DNA from: an uncultured Selenomonadales bacterium
GTDB taxonomy: Bacteria > Bacillota > Negativicutes > Selenomonadales > Selenomonadaceae
DNA length: 49,344 nucleotides
Direction of reading: 5' to 3'
Assembly (NCBI GenBank): GCA_946411735.1
Contig: CAMKFB010000010.1
Span: forward strand, 1-49,344
Shown: one piece after another, positions 17,801 through 25,444 of the stretch
How positions within the stretch are numbered: the stretch's first letter is position 1
Layout of the letters: each line of letters opens with the position of its first letter
Translations under genes and position numbers: made by a program
Notes under the pieces: generated by a model
What the model was told of the DNA's origin: nothing
Seen by the model: only the letters and a program-made list of their open reading frames with translations
Databases searched by the model: none

Positions 17801-18751
17801 GAGCACCGCTGCCGTCTGTCGAAACGTGAGTTTGCCGGTCAAATCGATCGTGTGCGCCGCATCGATCATCGACATCACCGACGCCCCATCCTTAACCTCA
17901 CTCGGACCGCCGAGCAATACGAACTGCACCTCATCATCGGCAGCGAGAATGATGTGGATGAACTTTGCATAAGACTCCGGCGGATAATGATTTTTTGCCA
18001 GCCCACCGCCCAAGCCGAGCGCGAAAAGTTTTTGATGCGGCGGAATGAGCGCGTTGACGGCATCGAGATCGTCTTGGTTGAACCACGCCTCCAACCGTCG
18101 CTCCGTCGCGCGCGTCCCGGTCACATGCTCGACGTAGCTGAGCATTTTGTCGGCAGCATGCGAACCGTAATCCTTTTGAGGAACGATGTCGGTAAGGAAA
18201 GCAAACCACCCTCCGAACTTATGTCCGACGCGGCGGCGCGCGCCCGCCAGGTAAGCAAGCAACGGCGTGGTCGGCGCGGAGTACATGCTCGCAAAGGCGA
18301 TGTCATAGCGTCGCGCCAAAAGTTTTTCGGCGATGTCGAGCAACATCAAACCCGCGCCCGCGTAATTTTGAGGCGCGATTCCATGTCGAGAAAGGTTAGA
18401 GCCTTGAAACATGAAACCCTCGACGATCAGCTCGTCGACGTGAGGACAGCACTCGGCAAGCGCGGCGGCGTTTTGACTGACGACCATCGTGATGTGAGCG
18501 GTCGGGAAGGCGCGTCTGATCTCGCGAATGCCGGCGCTCATCGTGATGAAATCGCCCGCGCCCGCCTCGTGGAGGATCAAAACGTTTTCGACCGCGCCCT
18601 CTTGACGATAGCCCGCGCGCTCGAAAATCGGCTCCATAAAATTTTTCATTTCGGCAATATCAAGTGCCTGTTGTTCTTCGACGCGCTTCAAAAATTCCCT
18701 GCAGCCGTCGACCACAAGACCGGTGTCAGTCGCATCAACAGCTCTGTTCAA
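14855..18751 (-). CDS. Giant protein of three tandem GT9 (heptosyltransferase-like) domains
   Basis: A 1298-aa protein containing three copies of a unit of about 430 residues (roughly 1-440, 441-870, 871-1298). Each begins with a helix such as EYIRRVEETQRF, then EPIFERAGYR, NILILHESAAGDFI with a following REIRR, PHVDEL-like segments, and a C-terminal half with GND-T nucleotide-sugar site, as in GT9 enzymes that add heptoses or other sugars from ADP-heptose-like donors. Each repeat ends with four conserved cysteines. GT9 enzymes are normally single domains of 320-380 aa. TTG at 18751 was chosen because AAGGAG lies eight bases upstream; the GTG at 18760 overlaps the RBS. It overlaps cobA-hemD by 17 bp and hemB by one base. 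Acceptor unknown; LPS or protein glycosylation are options. Confidence 0.85.
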   Translation of the reverse strand: MNRAVDATDTGLVVDGCREFLKRVEEQQALDIAEMKNFMEPIFERAGYRQEGAVENVLILHEAGAGDFITMSAGIREIRRAFPTAHITMVVSQNAAALAECCPHVDELIVEGFMFQGSNLSRHGIAPQNYAGAGLMLLDIAEKLLARRYDIAFASMYSAPTTPLLAYLAGARRRVGHKFGGWFAFLTDIVPQKDYGSHAADKMLSYVEHVTGTRATERRLEAWFNQDDLDAVNALIPPHQKLFALGLGGGLAKNHYPPESYAKFIHIILAADDEVQFVLLGGPSEVKDGASVMSMIDAAHTIDLTGKLTFRQTAAVLSLCDIYIGNDTGSTHLAAATQTPLITLHCFPLDLCRSSFNLERWYPYEVPSIVVCPSRALPECRDSKNIRGCQSGRPHCIRQITPRDLFAAYKLLLKQIDRDDKKYVLFDPEGDTAVSEDEGAARVVDGFKEYIRHVEETREFKCTEMIEWLEPIFDEEGYRFTPEWKNPSASNILILHESSAGDFISMSPMLKDIRRAYPNAHITLVVDKRAENLADLCPYIDEIFVKSFVLEDGARLQSAVDDTANIIRKLKFHLEVAKKCLTRRYDICFAPTYGSRPSLPLLAYMTGSARRISYNRGLWSPLLTDIVDQKSIGTHAADKSMSCVEYLTGAKVVDRRLETWFDQTDLDAVKTMMPSTKKVFAIGVGGLARKNHYPPQSYAALIKLLATAEDDIGFVILGDANDSAEAKIVLENVDAAKAIDLTGKTTFRQTAAAISLCDVCISNDTATVHLAAATKTPVLAIHCFPLDLNRPSPNLKFWYPYEVPSVVICPSHALAGCQESKDNRGCRAREPHCITQITPQNLFDACKVLLEQVKRGNNFYELFDPERDSQADLSVEEGFEQYIRRVEETQRFDAVEMKNFLEPIFERAGYRESKSTVENILILHESAAGDFISMTPMIREVRRVYPKAHITLVACSRADTLAEGCPYVDEIVIDPLKLDHGGYLQLTVDDMPNIIRKLKYYAQLSKKFLTRHYDICFAPTYGGRPSISLLSYMSGSARRISYDRGLWSPLLTDIVDQKNVGTHAADKALSCIEYLTGAKVVERQLEVWFDQSDVDAVKPLMPSSKKIYAICVGGMTSRSHYPPESYAALMNLITEADRDLRFVIVGGASDKAEADIILKNVDPKRVIDLTGKLSLRRAAAMFSLCDMYIGNDTGQVFIAVAAQIPVLMVQCYPFDLRQPSPFLQLWHPYGVPAVVICPAHALPECVDSKDIRGCRARGPHCITQITPQDMFDAYKALLEQIDKGNKEYVLFNPEKGVV

Positions 18752-20225
18752 ATTCAACACTCCTTGTAATCGCCTCGATCAGCCCGTCGATCGTGTATTT
18801 CGTTGCGACGACCGTCGGCTCGATCCCAAAATTGCTCAGCGTATCGGCTGTGATCGGTCCGATCGCCGCCGTCTTCGCGCCGCTCAACCGCTTGACGCCG
18901 AAGCCACGAATAAAATTCTTCACCGTCGACGAGCTCGTAAACGTGATCCAATCGGCGTCCTCGAGAGCAAACTTTTCGTCGACCGCGCTCACCGTTCGAT
19001 ACGCCGCCACCACTTCCACCGACCCGCCCAATCGTCGCAACTCCAGCGGCAATATCGAGCGTGCCTCCTCCGCCCGAGCGATCAAAATCTTTTTCCCGTC
19101 GACCTTGTTGCTCAACAGTTTTATCAGAGCTTCCGCGCGGAACTCGCCCGGGACGTAATCGGCGATCAAGCCGTGCGTCCTCAACGCTTGCTCCGTCGAC
19201 GAGCCGATCGCCGCGATTTTGGCTCCGATTGAGCGAATGTCGAGTCCCTTGCCAAACAAACGCTCGAAAAATTTCTCCACGCCGTTGACGCTAGTGAAAA
19301 TGATTATATCGAACGCCGAAATTCTGTCAAGCGCTTCGTCAAGCCCCGTGTATTTGTCCGTCGGCTCGACTATCTCAATCGTCGGCACTTCGATGCACTC
19401 CGCGCCCAGCGCGCTCAATTTTTTTGTGAGCTCCGATGCTTGCGCTCGAGCGCGAGTGACGACAACTTTTTTTCCGAACAACGGTCGCGTTTCGAACCAA
19501 TTCAGGCGATCGCGCAACTTGACGACCTCGCCGACAACGAAGATCGCCGGCGGCGTGATCCCTTCGCGCTCCACATCTGCCGCCGCACGCTCGACCGTCG
19601 TCAGCAGCGTTCGTTGATTCGATCGAGTGCCGCATCGAATGATCGCAGCGGGAGTCGTCGGAGCGCGCCCGTTGTCGATCAGCCGTCGAGTGATTCGAGA
19701 AATGTTGGCGACGCCCATCAGAAAAATCAGCGTGTCGGCGCCCGTCGACAGCTTATCCCATCGAATGTTGGAGCGCTCGTCATCCATCTCATGCCCCGTA
19801 ACCACCGCAAACGATGTCGCAACCCCGCGATGCGTGACGGGGATGCCGGCATAAGCGGCAACGGCAATCGCCGAGGTAACGCCCGGGACGATCTCGAAAG
19901 GAATGTTGTGCTCGACCAGCGCAAGCGCTTCTTCGCCGCCCCGACCGAACACAAACGGATCGCCGCCCTTCAATCGAACGATGAGCTTGTCGTCGACGGC
20001 GCGCTCGATCAGCAGCCGATTGATCTCCGATTGCGGCATCGTATGATTGCCCGCCGATTTGCCCACATAAATTCTTTCGGCGTCCGCTCGAGCGTAACCG
20101 AGGATCGATTCGTCGGCGAGTCGATCGTAGATGATCACGTCCGCGCAGCGGATCAAATCCAGCGCCTTCACCGTCAACAGCCCCGCGTCGCCCGGTCCCG
20201 CCCCCACCAAATATACTTTGCTCAT
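18735..20225 (-). CDS. cobA-hemD: Fused uroporphyrinogen-III methyltransferase / uroporphyrinogen-III synthase
   Basis: A 496-aa bifunctional protein. Residues 1-245 are the SAM-dependent methylase (SUMT) with VGAGPGD and RLKGGDPFVFGRGGEE, making precorrin-2 from uroporphyrinogen III. Residues about 250-496 are the HemD synthase (VVVTRARAQASELTKKLSALGA and TSVNGVEKFF), which closes and inverts the hydroxymethylbilane ring. Such fusions are common in Clostridia and Negativicutes. This positions the gene at the branch to siroheme, cobalamin and, with NirJ1/NirJ2, heme. ATG, 11 bp after murI, with AGAGAGGA upstream. hemC and a precorrin-2 dehydrogenase are not in the window. Confidence 0.95.
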   Translation of the reverse strand: MSKVYLVGAGPGDAGLLTVKALDLIRCADVIIYDRLADESILGYARADAERIYVGKSAGNHTMPQSEINRLLIERAVDDKLIVRLKGGDPFVFGRGGEEALALVEHNIPFEIVPGVTSAIAVAAYAGIPVTHRGVATSFAVVTGHEMDDERSNIRWDKLSTGADTLIFLMGVANISRITRRLIDNGRAPTTPAAIIRCGTRSNQRTLLTTVERAAADVEREGITPPAIFVVGEVVKLRDRLNWFETRPLFGKKVVVTRARAQASELTKKLSALGAECIEVPTIEIVEPTDKYTGLDEALDRISAFDIIIFTSVNGVEKFFERLFGKGLDIRSIGAKIAAIGSSTEQALRTHGLIADYVPGEFRAEALIKLLSNKVDGKKILIARAEEARSILPLELRRLGGSVEVVAAYRTVSAVDEKFALEDADWITFTSSSTVKNFIRGFGVKRLSGAKTAAIGPITADTLSNFGIEPTVVATKYTIDGLIEAITRSVEFEQSC

Positions 20226-20236
20226 AAAAAATCCTC

Positions 20237-21019
20237 TCAGTTGATATCAATCATGCGATCAAGCCGCCTCAAATACTTTCCAATCCGCTCCAACTCCGCC
20301 GCGTCGTCGACCAATCGCCCCGAATAATAATATCGAACGTCGATCGCTCCGCGCGGAGCCGCCGGCGTGATGTTCATCCGCCGCGCCAATTCCTTCAGCG
20401 TGCCCTCGTTGCCGTCGACGAATTTTATGTCGGACGGCAAAATTTTTCGCAGCGTGTCTTTGAAGTAATTGAAATGAGTGCAGCCCAACACGATCGACGA
20501 AAACTGCTCGAAATCATAGGGCGCCAGCGCTCGACGAAGATACTCCTCGACGGCGGGCGAATCAAACTCCTGCCGCTCCGCAAAATCCACCAGCGAAGGC
20601 AGCGCCAATAACTCAACATACTCCGCGCGGTCGAGCCGAGCGATCAGCCGCTTGATCTTGTCGCCGTTGATCGTGATCGGAGTCGCCGTCACCAGAACTT
20701 TTTTCGAGCCGTAGAGATCGAACGCCAATTTTACCGCCGGCTCCATCCCCACGATTGGGATCGGATATCGCCGACGCATCTCTCGAACGGCGACGCTGGT
20801 CGCAGTGTTGCACGCCACCACCACCGCGTTGACGTCGAGCGACATTAGGAATCGAAATGCCTCGTCGACCAAGCGCAAGACCTCGTCAGGCGCCCGCACT
20901 CCGTACGGCACGTGATCCTCGTCGGCAAAAAAAATGAACTCGTCCGCCGGAAGCATGCTCAGCGCCCGATGCATCACGCTCAACCCTCCGATCCCCGAGT
21001 CGAAAAACGCTGCCCTCAA
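20237..21019 (-). CDS. murI: Glutamate racemase
   Basis: A 260-aa racemase providing D-glutamate for peptidoglycan. FDSGIGGLSV (residues 6-15), ACNTAT with the first catalytic cysteine and LGCTHF with the second are all present, as are the PYG and VGMEPA motifs. TTG start with GAGG nine bases upstream. It is the first gene of the minus-strand unit continuing into cobA-hemD; a -10 lies at 21055-21060. Confidence 0.95.
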   Translation of the reverse strand: MRAAFFDSGIGGLSVMHRALSMLPADEFIFFADEDHVPYGVRAPDEVLRLVDEAFRFLMSLDVNAVVVACNTATSVAVREMRRRYPIPIVGMEPAVKLAFDLYGSKKVLVTATPITINGDKIKRLIARLDRAEYVELLALPSLVDFAERQEFDSPAVEEYLRRALAPYDFEQFSSIVLGCTHFNYFKDTLRKILPSDIKFVDGNEGTLKELARRMNITPAAPRGAIDVRYYYSGRLVDDAAELERIGKYLRRLDRMIDIN

Positions 21020-21054
21020 TTCTCATCGCCTCACTAAAAAATTTCTTGCCGCTG

Positions 21055-21082
21055 ATTATATCAGTTTCAAGCCGCGCGTCGA
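21055..21082 (-). promoter_or_regulatory. Promoter of the murI-cobA/hemD-GT9-hemB unit
   Basis: On the minus strand TATAAT (21060-21055) with TCGACG 16 bases upstream (21082-21077). The start codon at 21019 leaves a leader of about 28 nt. Confidence 0.5.
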
Positions 21083-21105
21083 GAAAAATTTTGTTTACAA
21101 AGCCC

Positions 21106-21133
21106 TTGACAACCGTTTTTTTTTTTTTATAAT
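21106..21133 (+). promoter_or_regulatory. Consensus promoter with 13-T tract, GTPase/radical-SAM operon
   Basis: Both hexamers are perfect: TTGACA (21106-21111) and TATAAT (21128-21133), separated by 16 bases. The spacer is ACCG followed by twelve T, and the -10 begins with a thirteenth T (run 21116-21128). Gain or loss of T would change the spacer length, so this promoter could be phase variable or gradually tuned (inference). The first start codon is at 21171. Confidence 0.8.
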
Positions 21134-21170
21134 GACTTGCCATTTTAAAACTGGAGAGGAGTGATTAACG

Positions 21171-22082
21171 TTGAAAGACTACGCCGCAGAGTTTCAGCGC
21201 AAGATTGATGAGATCAACGACGACTCCAAAAAAATTCTCATCATCAACGCCGGCTCGATGGATCACGGAAAGACCTCGCTGTTCAATTCGTTGCTCGATA
21301 AGGACGCCTTCAAAGCCGACGACATTCGCACGACGGTGATCTCGCAATCCGAACACTGGTTCGGTGATGTCTGGCTGGTCGATACACCCGGGCTCAACGC
21401 CGAAGAAGAGGACGATCGCGAGGCCTATGCCGCCTATCAGCGCGCCAATTTGATTGTCTTCGTGCACACCGCGAAGATCGGCGAGCTGCATCGGGCGGAG
21501 ATCAATGCCATCAATAACATCAAGTCCTTTTTCGAGGACAAAAAATTTTTTTGGGATCATTTCTGCCTGGTGATGACTTTTCTCGACGCCGATTCCGAGG
21601 ACAATGTCAACAGCATCTTGAACAAGTCGCTCGAGGACATCAAGAAACACTGCGGCGGGAACAACTTCAAGACTTTTGTCGTGTCGAATTCGCGCTATAA
21701 GAAGGGCAGCGCCGAAAATAAAAAGGTGCTCATCGCCAAGAGCGGCATCCTTCAATTTCGAGACTATCTCAAGCACAGCCTTCCGAAGTGGCGCAGCGAA
21801 AATAATTATTTCCGCGGTCAACGGATCGATCGGGAAAAGAAAAAGATCAGCGCGTTGTTGCTTTCGGAGCGGGAGAATGTGCAGTTCTCCATCGATCAGA
21901 CCGTCGCGCGGCTCAAAAAACAGCAGCAAGATTTTATCTATCGACTGGAGTCCGTCGTCGACGAGTACAACTCCAACGATATGGAGCTTGATTCGATGCG
22001 CTATCGATTGTCTTCGCTGAAAAACGATCTGTCTTCGCTCCGTCAAAACCATCAGCGGGATCGCGCGCGCTACGACGATTAG
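21171..22082 (+). CDS. Small P-loop GTPase with C-terminal coiled coil
   Basis: A 303-aa protein. The G1 loop is GSMDHGKTS (residues 28-36), close in wording to translational GTPases; IRTT (52-55) may be G2; DTPG (71-74) is G3; a clear NKxD is absent (TFLDAD near 136-141 occupies the place). Residues about 220-300 are highly charged and heptad-like, a probable coiled coil. TTG start preceded by GAGAGGAG. It is the first gene after the consensus promoter and is followed after 13 bp by the small membrane protein. It resembles dynamin-like or septin-like GTPase-only proteins; no exact family is recognised. Confidence 0.8.
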   Translation: MKDYAAEFQRKIDEINDDSKKILIINAGSMDHGKTSLFNSLLDKDAFKADDIRTTVISQSEHWFGDVWLVDTPGLNAEEEDDREAYAAYQRANLIVFVHTAKIGELHRAEINAINNIKSFFEDKKFFWDHFCLVMTFLDADSEDNVNSILNKSLEDIKKHCGGNNFKTFVVSNSRYKKGSAENKKVLIAKSGILQFRDYLKHSLPKWRSENNYFRGQRIDREKKKISALLLSERENVQFSIDQTVARLKKQQQDFIYRLESVVDEYNSNDMELDSMRYRLSSLKNDLSSLRQNHQRDRARYDD

Positions 22083-22095
22083 GGAGGCGAAAAAA

Positions 22096-22497
22096 ATGTT
22101 CATTGCGGCAGGGGCGCTCGTCGGGATCGTCGTCGCCTATGACGATTATTCCGATCATCGCAAACACTCGAATCATTCCAATCACAGCCGGTACGGCGAC
22201 GCGGAGGTCGTCAATCGAATCAATGACATGCAGCGGCGCGTTAACAGTCAGGAGGCGGAAGTCAATCGGACGCGCAATTGGATGCAGATGAATTATCGCG
22301 AGCAGATCGATCAGCTCAAGCGGGAGAAAAATTATCCGGCGCTTTCGGGCGCTTCGATGTACAATGTCGTCTCCTCGGTCAAGGCGAATATGGAGCAGGA
22401 GCTCGAAAACAGCATTGCACAGAAGCGTCGGGAGCTCGCCGACATCGATCGGATGATTGCGCGGATCAACGAAATCGAATTGCAGGCGAAGAGGTGA
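22096..22497 (+). CDS. Small membrane-anchored coiled-coil protein, 133 aa
   Basis: Residues 1-15 (MFIAAGALVGIVVAY) form a short hydrophobic N-terminal segment that could anchor or insert in the membrane. Next comes a His/Ser/Asn/Asp-rich stretch (residues 16-35, with HSNHSNHSR), then about 95 residues of charged helix rich in Q, R and E, a likely coiled coil. No family recognised. AGGGAGGCG upstream of the ATG; it lies between two GTPase genes, 13 and 7 bp away, so it is probably a partner of theirs, for example a membrane tether (inference). Confidence 0.75.
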   Translation: MFIAAGALVGIVVAYDDYSDHRKHSNHSNHSRYGDAEVVNRINDMQRRVNSQEAEVNRTRNWMQMNYREQIDQLKREKNYPALSGASMYNVVSSVKANMEQELENSIAQKRRELADIDRMIARINEIELQAKR

Positions 22498-22504
22498 GCG
22501 ACAA

Positions 22505-24292
22505 ATGAATTACATCGTCAGCACGGTCGAAGAATTTATGTCGAAGCTCGACAGGTTGAAGGGGAAGCTGGCGCCGTTTTCGCAAGAGATCGATCAACGG
22601 AGCGATCAAATTCCGGCGTTGCTCGATAATTTCAAGCGGCGGGTGTTGGAGCCGACGGCGCGATCGGCAAAAGCCGACGAGCATGACGAGGTCGCGCAGG
22701 CGATCAATAAGTCGCTCGAAAATCTCAAAATGATCGTCGAAGGCTGGGATAATCAAATTCAAATCGAGCGCGAGGCAGAAAAATTTCAGCGCAAGCATCA
22801 GCAGTATTTGGTCGTGCTGATCTTCGGGGCGGTCAAGGTCGGCAAGAGTACTCTTGGAAATTTCTTCGCCGGTCAAAAATTTCTCGACGCGCCGTTTGAC
22901 AATCCGTATAAGCATATCGCTCCGCCGGCATTTGAGATCGAAAACGACGAAGGGCGCGCGGAAGGCAATCTCTATCGCGATGAGCGAGGGTATTCATGGT
23001 TTAAGGAAGACGTCACGGACACGACCGGCGCGATCCAATATTTTACGCTGAGCGGCTTGCGTTGGTTTGATTCGCCCGGCACCGGCGCGGTCAAGCGCAA
23101 AGGCGACACGGAAGGCATCGAGGTCGCCAAGCTCGTCGACAAGTACATTCCGTACGCGGATATGTGCATTTTTTTGATGAACAGCTCCGAGCCGCTCCTG
23201 CGAGACGATATGGCGTATATGCAGTCGCTCAACGAAAGTGAGCAGGAGTCGCTGATCGTTGTGACTAAGTCCGACGAGCAGGATGAGGATGAGGATGACG
23301 ACGGCAATCTGATTCAAACGCTGGTGCCGAAATCGGAGGAGACGCGTAAAAAGCAGGAGGACAGCGCCTGTGAGAGATTGCGGAAAGAATATCCGAAGAT
23401 CGACGCGACGAAATTTCGAGCGATGAGCATCTCGACGGCGCTTGCCGGTGCGGCGATCAAAGAAAACGACGAAGAAAAATTCCGCGCGAGCAATCTCGAC
23501 AAGATCATGAAGAAGCTCGTCGAAAAGATCGGCGATATCGACGAAGTCGGCGGCGACAATGCGGTCGAGCGCAAACGGAACGCTCAACGCAAGCATTTTA
23601 ATAAGTTTATCGACGACGTTATCAAGAGCCTTGAAAAATTTGAGCCCGATCTCGATGAGATTCCGCGCGCCATCGAAAAATATAAATCCGAGATGGGGCG
23701 CATTTCGGAGCGAATAGTGAGGAACGTCTTGCGTGAGGTACGCGTCGAAGTCGGCTATCGCGTGAGCGATTGGGAAGCGCAAGTCAATCGCGGCTCGAAC
23801 GTCGGCAATTCGGAGATCAGCGCTGCCGTCGAAAACATTTTGCATCAGAAACTGAATCAGGAGATCAACAATCAGATGCGCAACGTGATCGACGGTTACC
23901 AAGCGCAGGAAATGACGACGGTGCGGGCAAATTTGTCGGTCACGGCGCTGGCGAAACAAACGGTTACGATTGAGCGAAGCTACGACGAGCAATACAAGGT
24001 CGAGCGTCCGCCGAAGGGTTTTTGGGAGAATGTCAACAGCTTTTTGGGCGCCACATACTACGAAACTAAGACGCGACGGCGGACGGAGTCTCGAACGATG
24101 GACGTCGGCACGAATCGCGAGGAGTTCATTGACAGTCTTATGCCGAAGGTCGAGGCGTATGCGCGGGAGCAGGCGAATGCGAGTCTGATCAAGTTGCGCG
24201 ATACGTATTTTGCGGCGCGCGAGATTTTCGAGAAAAAGATGCGCGTCGAGATTGCAAATCTCCGTCGGGAATTGCTTGCGCTGAAGAATTGA
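22505..24292 (+). CDS. Dynamin-like GTPase, 595 aa
   Basis: A long GTPase. Residues 1-100 are helical; G1 is GAVKVGKST (108-116), a G2 threonine lies in DVTDTTGA (169-176), G3 is DSPG (189-192) and G4 is TKSD (254-257), followed by an acidic insertion (DEQDEDEDDDG). The C-terminal 250 residues are predicted helical with coiled-coil character. This layout (helical bundle, G domain, helical stalk) resembles bacterial dynamin-like proteins; no strong transmembrane segment is evident. ATG at 22505 with AGGTGAGCG upstream; a frame extension upstream overlaps the previous gene. Ten bases separate it from the next radical-SAM gene. Confidence 0.85.
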   Translation: MNYIVSTVEEFMSKLDRLKGKLAPFSQEIDQRSDQIPALLDNFKRRVLEPTARSAKADEHDEVAQAINKSLENLKMIVEGWDNQIQIEREAEKFQRKHQQYLVVLIFGAVKVGKSTLGNFFAGQKFLDAPFDNPYKHIAPPAFEIENDEGRAEGNLYRDERGYSWFKEDVTDTTGAIQYFTLSGLRWFDSPGTGAVKRKGDTEGIEVAKLVDKYIPYADMCIFLMNSSEPLLRDDMAYMQSLNESEQESLIVVTKSDEQDEDEDDDGNLIQTLVPKSEETRKKQEDSACERLRKEYPKIDATKFRAMSISTALAGAAIKENDEEKFRASNLDKIMKKLVEKIGDIDEVGGDNAVERKRNAQRKHFNKFIDDVIKSLEKFEPDLDEIPRAIEKYKSEMGRISERIVRNVLREVRVEVGYRVSDWEAQVNRGSNVGNSEISAAVENILHQKLNQEINNQMRNVIDGYQAQEMTTVRANLSVTALAKQTVTIERSYDEQYKVERPPKGFWENVNSFLGATYYETKTRRRTESRTMDVGTNREEFIDSLMPKVEAYAREQANASLIKLRDTYFAAREIFEKKMRVEIANLRRELLALKN

Positions 24293-24301
24293 GGCGCGTC
24301 G

Positions 24302-25444
24302 ATGCAGATTATATTGAAGTTGACGACGGCGTGCAATCTGAGGTGTTCGTATTGCAGTGAGGGCGATCAAGCGCTTGAGCGAATGCCGGAGGAAATTTTT
24401 TATAAGACGGTCGACGAACTGCCGGCGCTACTCGACCACGTCGGCGCGAAGTCGGCGGAGTTTTTGTTTCACGGCGGCGAGCCGATGCTCTACGGTCGAG
24501 AGGCATTGAAACGGCTGATCGATTACGCGCGCGCCGGATTGACGGATTACGATGTAAAGTTTCTGATGCAGACCAACGGTACGCTGATCGACGACGACTG
24601 GATAAAATTTTTCAGGGCGGAGGAGATCGGCGCGGGCATTTCGCTTGATGGTTATCCCGAAATTCATGATCAATGCCGTCGAACGAAGGACGATCGACCA
24701 ACGGCGGAGCTCATCATAAAAAATATCGATCGGCTCCGCGCGGAAGGGCTGAATGTCGGGACGCTGATGGTGCTCAACTCTGCGGTCAATGCAGATCGGC
24801 TGTATGACTTCATTCGCGAGCACAACCTTCAGCCGAAAATACACCCGGTGATTGCGTGCGGTCGCGCGCGCGGGCATGAGAATGTCTGCGATGCTTACGT
24901 CGGAGTGATGAAGCGGCTGCTGGCGCGGGCGTTGGACGAAGAAGAGCCCGGGATCATTCAGCCGCTCGACGAAATTTTCAATGCGATCCTCGGGCTTGAG
25001 CCGATGCGGGAGTGCTCGTATAACGGCAGTTGCGGGCGAAATTTTGTCTGTATTTATCCCGACGGGGAGGTCGGATTTTGCGGGCGGGACAATGCGACGC
25101 GGCACTTGACGTACGGCAATCTTCGCGAGCAATCGATTTTGGAGTTGTATCGCTCGACCAATGCCGAAAAAATTCGGGCGCGGCAGGAGCATCTTCGTCG
25201 AAACGATTGCGCGGGATGTTCGGATTGGGAGTTGTGTCATGGGGGCTGTGCATTTGAGGCAGTCAACGCCTTCGGCACGCTCGAGGCGAAGTATCCCGAT
25301 TGCGCCGCGCGGAAAAATTTCATAGGTTGGTTGCGAACGGACGGCTTGAGAATGTTGAAGGCGAAGCTCGTGCGCGACAAAATCAGACTTCGACAATCAA
25401 TCGCGCTCCAAAAACAGCTGCGCGCGGAGTTAAAAGATTTATGA
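24302..25444 (+). CDS. Radical SAM protein with SPASM-type domain
   Basis: A 380-aa radical-SAM enzyme. CNLRCSYC (C11, C15, C18) is the SAM-cluster motif; FHGGEPM the GGE motif; ISLDG is typical of the sulfatase-maturase/peptide-modifying branch. The C-terminal part has CSYNGSCG, VGFCGR and CAGCSDWELCHGGC, a SPASM domain with two auxiliary clusters. Such enzymes usually modify peptides or proteins (anaerobic sulfatase maturation, RiPP maturation). No sulfatase or obvious short precursor is encoded nearby, so the substrate may be an operon partner. It is inside the GTPase operon and overlaps the following radical-SAM gene by ATGA. Confidence 0.88.
   Translation: MQIILKLTTACNLRCSYCSEGDQALERMPEEIFYKTVDELPALLDHVGAKSAEFLFHGGEPMLYGREALKRLIDYARAGLTDYDVKFLMQTNGTLIDDDWIKFFRAEEIGAGISLDGYPEIHDQCRRTKDDRPTAELIIKNIDRLRAEGLNVGTLMVLNSAVNADRLYDFIREHNLQPKIHPVIACGRARGHENVCDAYVGVMKRLLARALDEEEPGIIQPLDEIFNAILGLEPMRECSYNGSCGRNFVCIYPDGEVGFCGRDNATRHLTYGNLREQSILELYRSTNAEKIRARQEHLRRNDCAGCSDWELCHGGCAFEAVNAFGTLEAKYPDCAARKNFIGWLRTDGLRMLKAKLVRDKIRLRQSIALQKQLRAELKDL

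Noticed and set aside
24302-25444. Viperin-like antiviral enzyme
   Set aside because: The protein has a SPASM-type C-terminus with many cysteines; viperins lack it.
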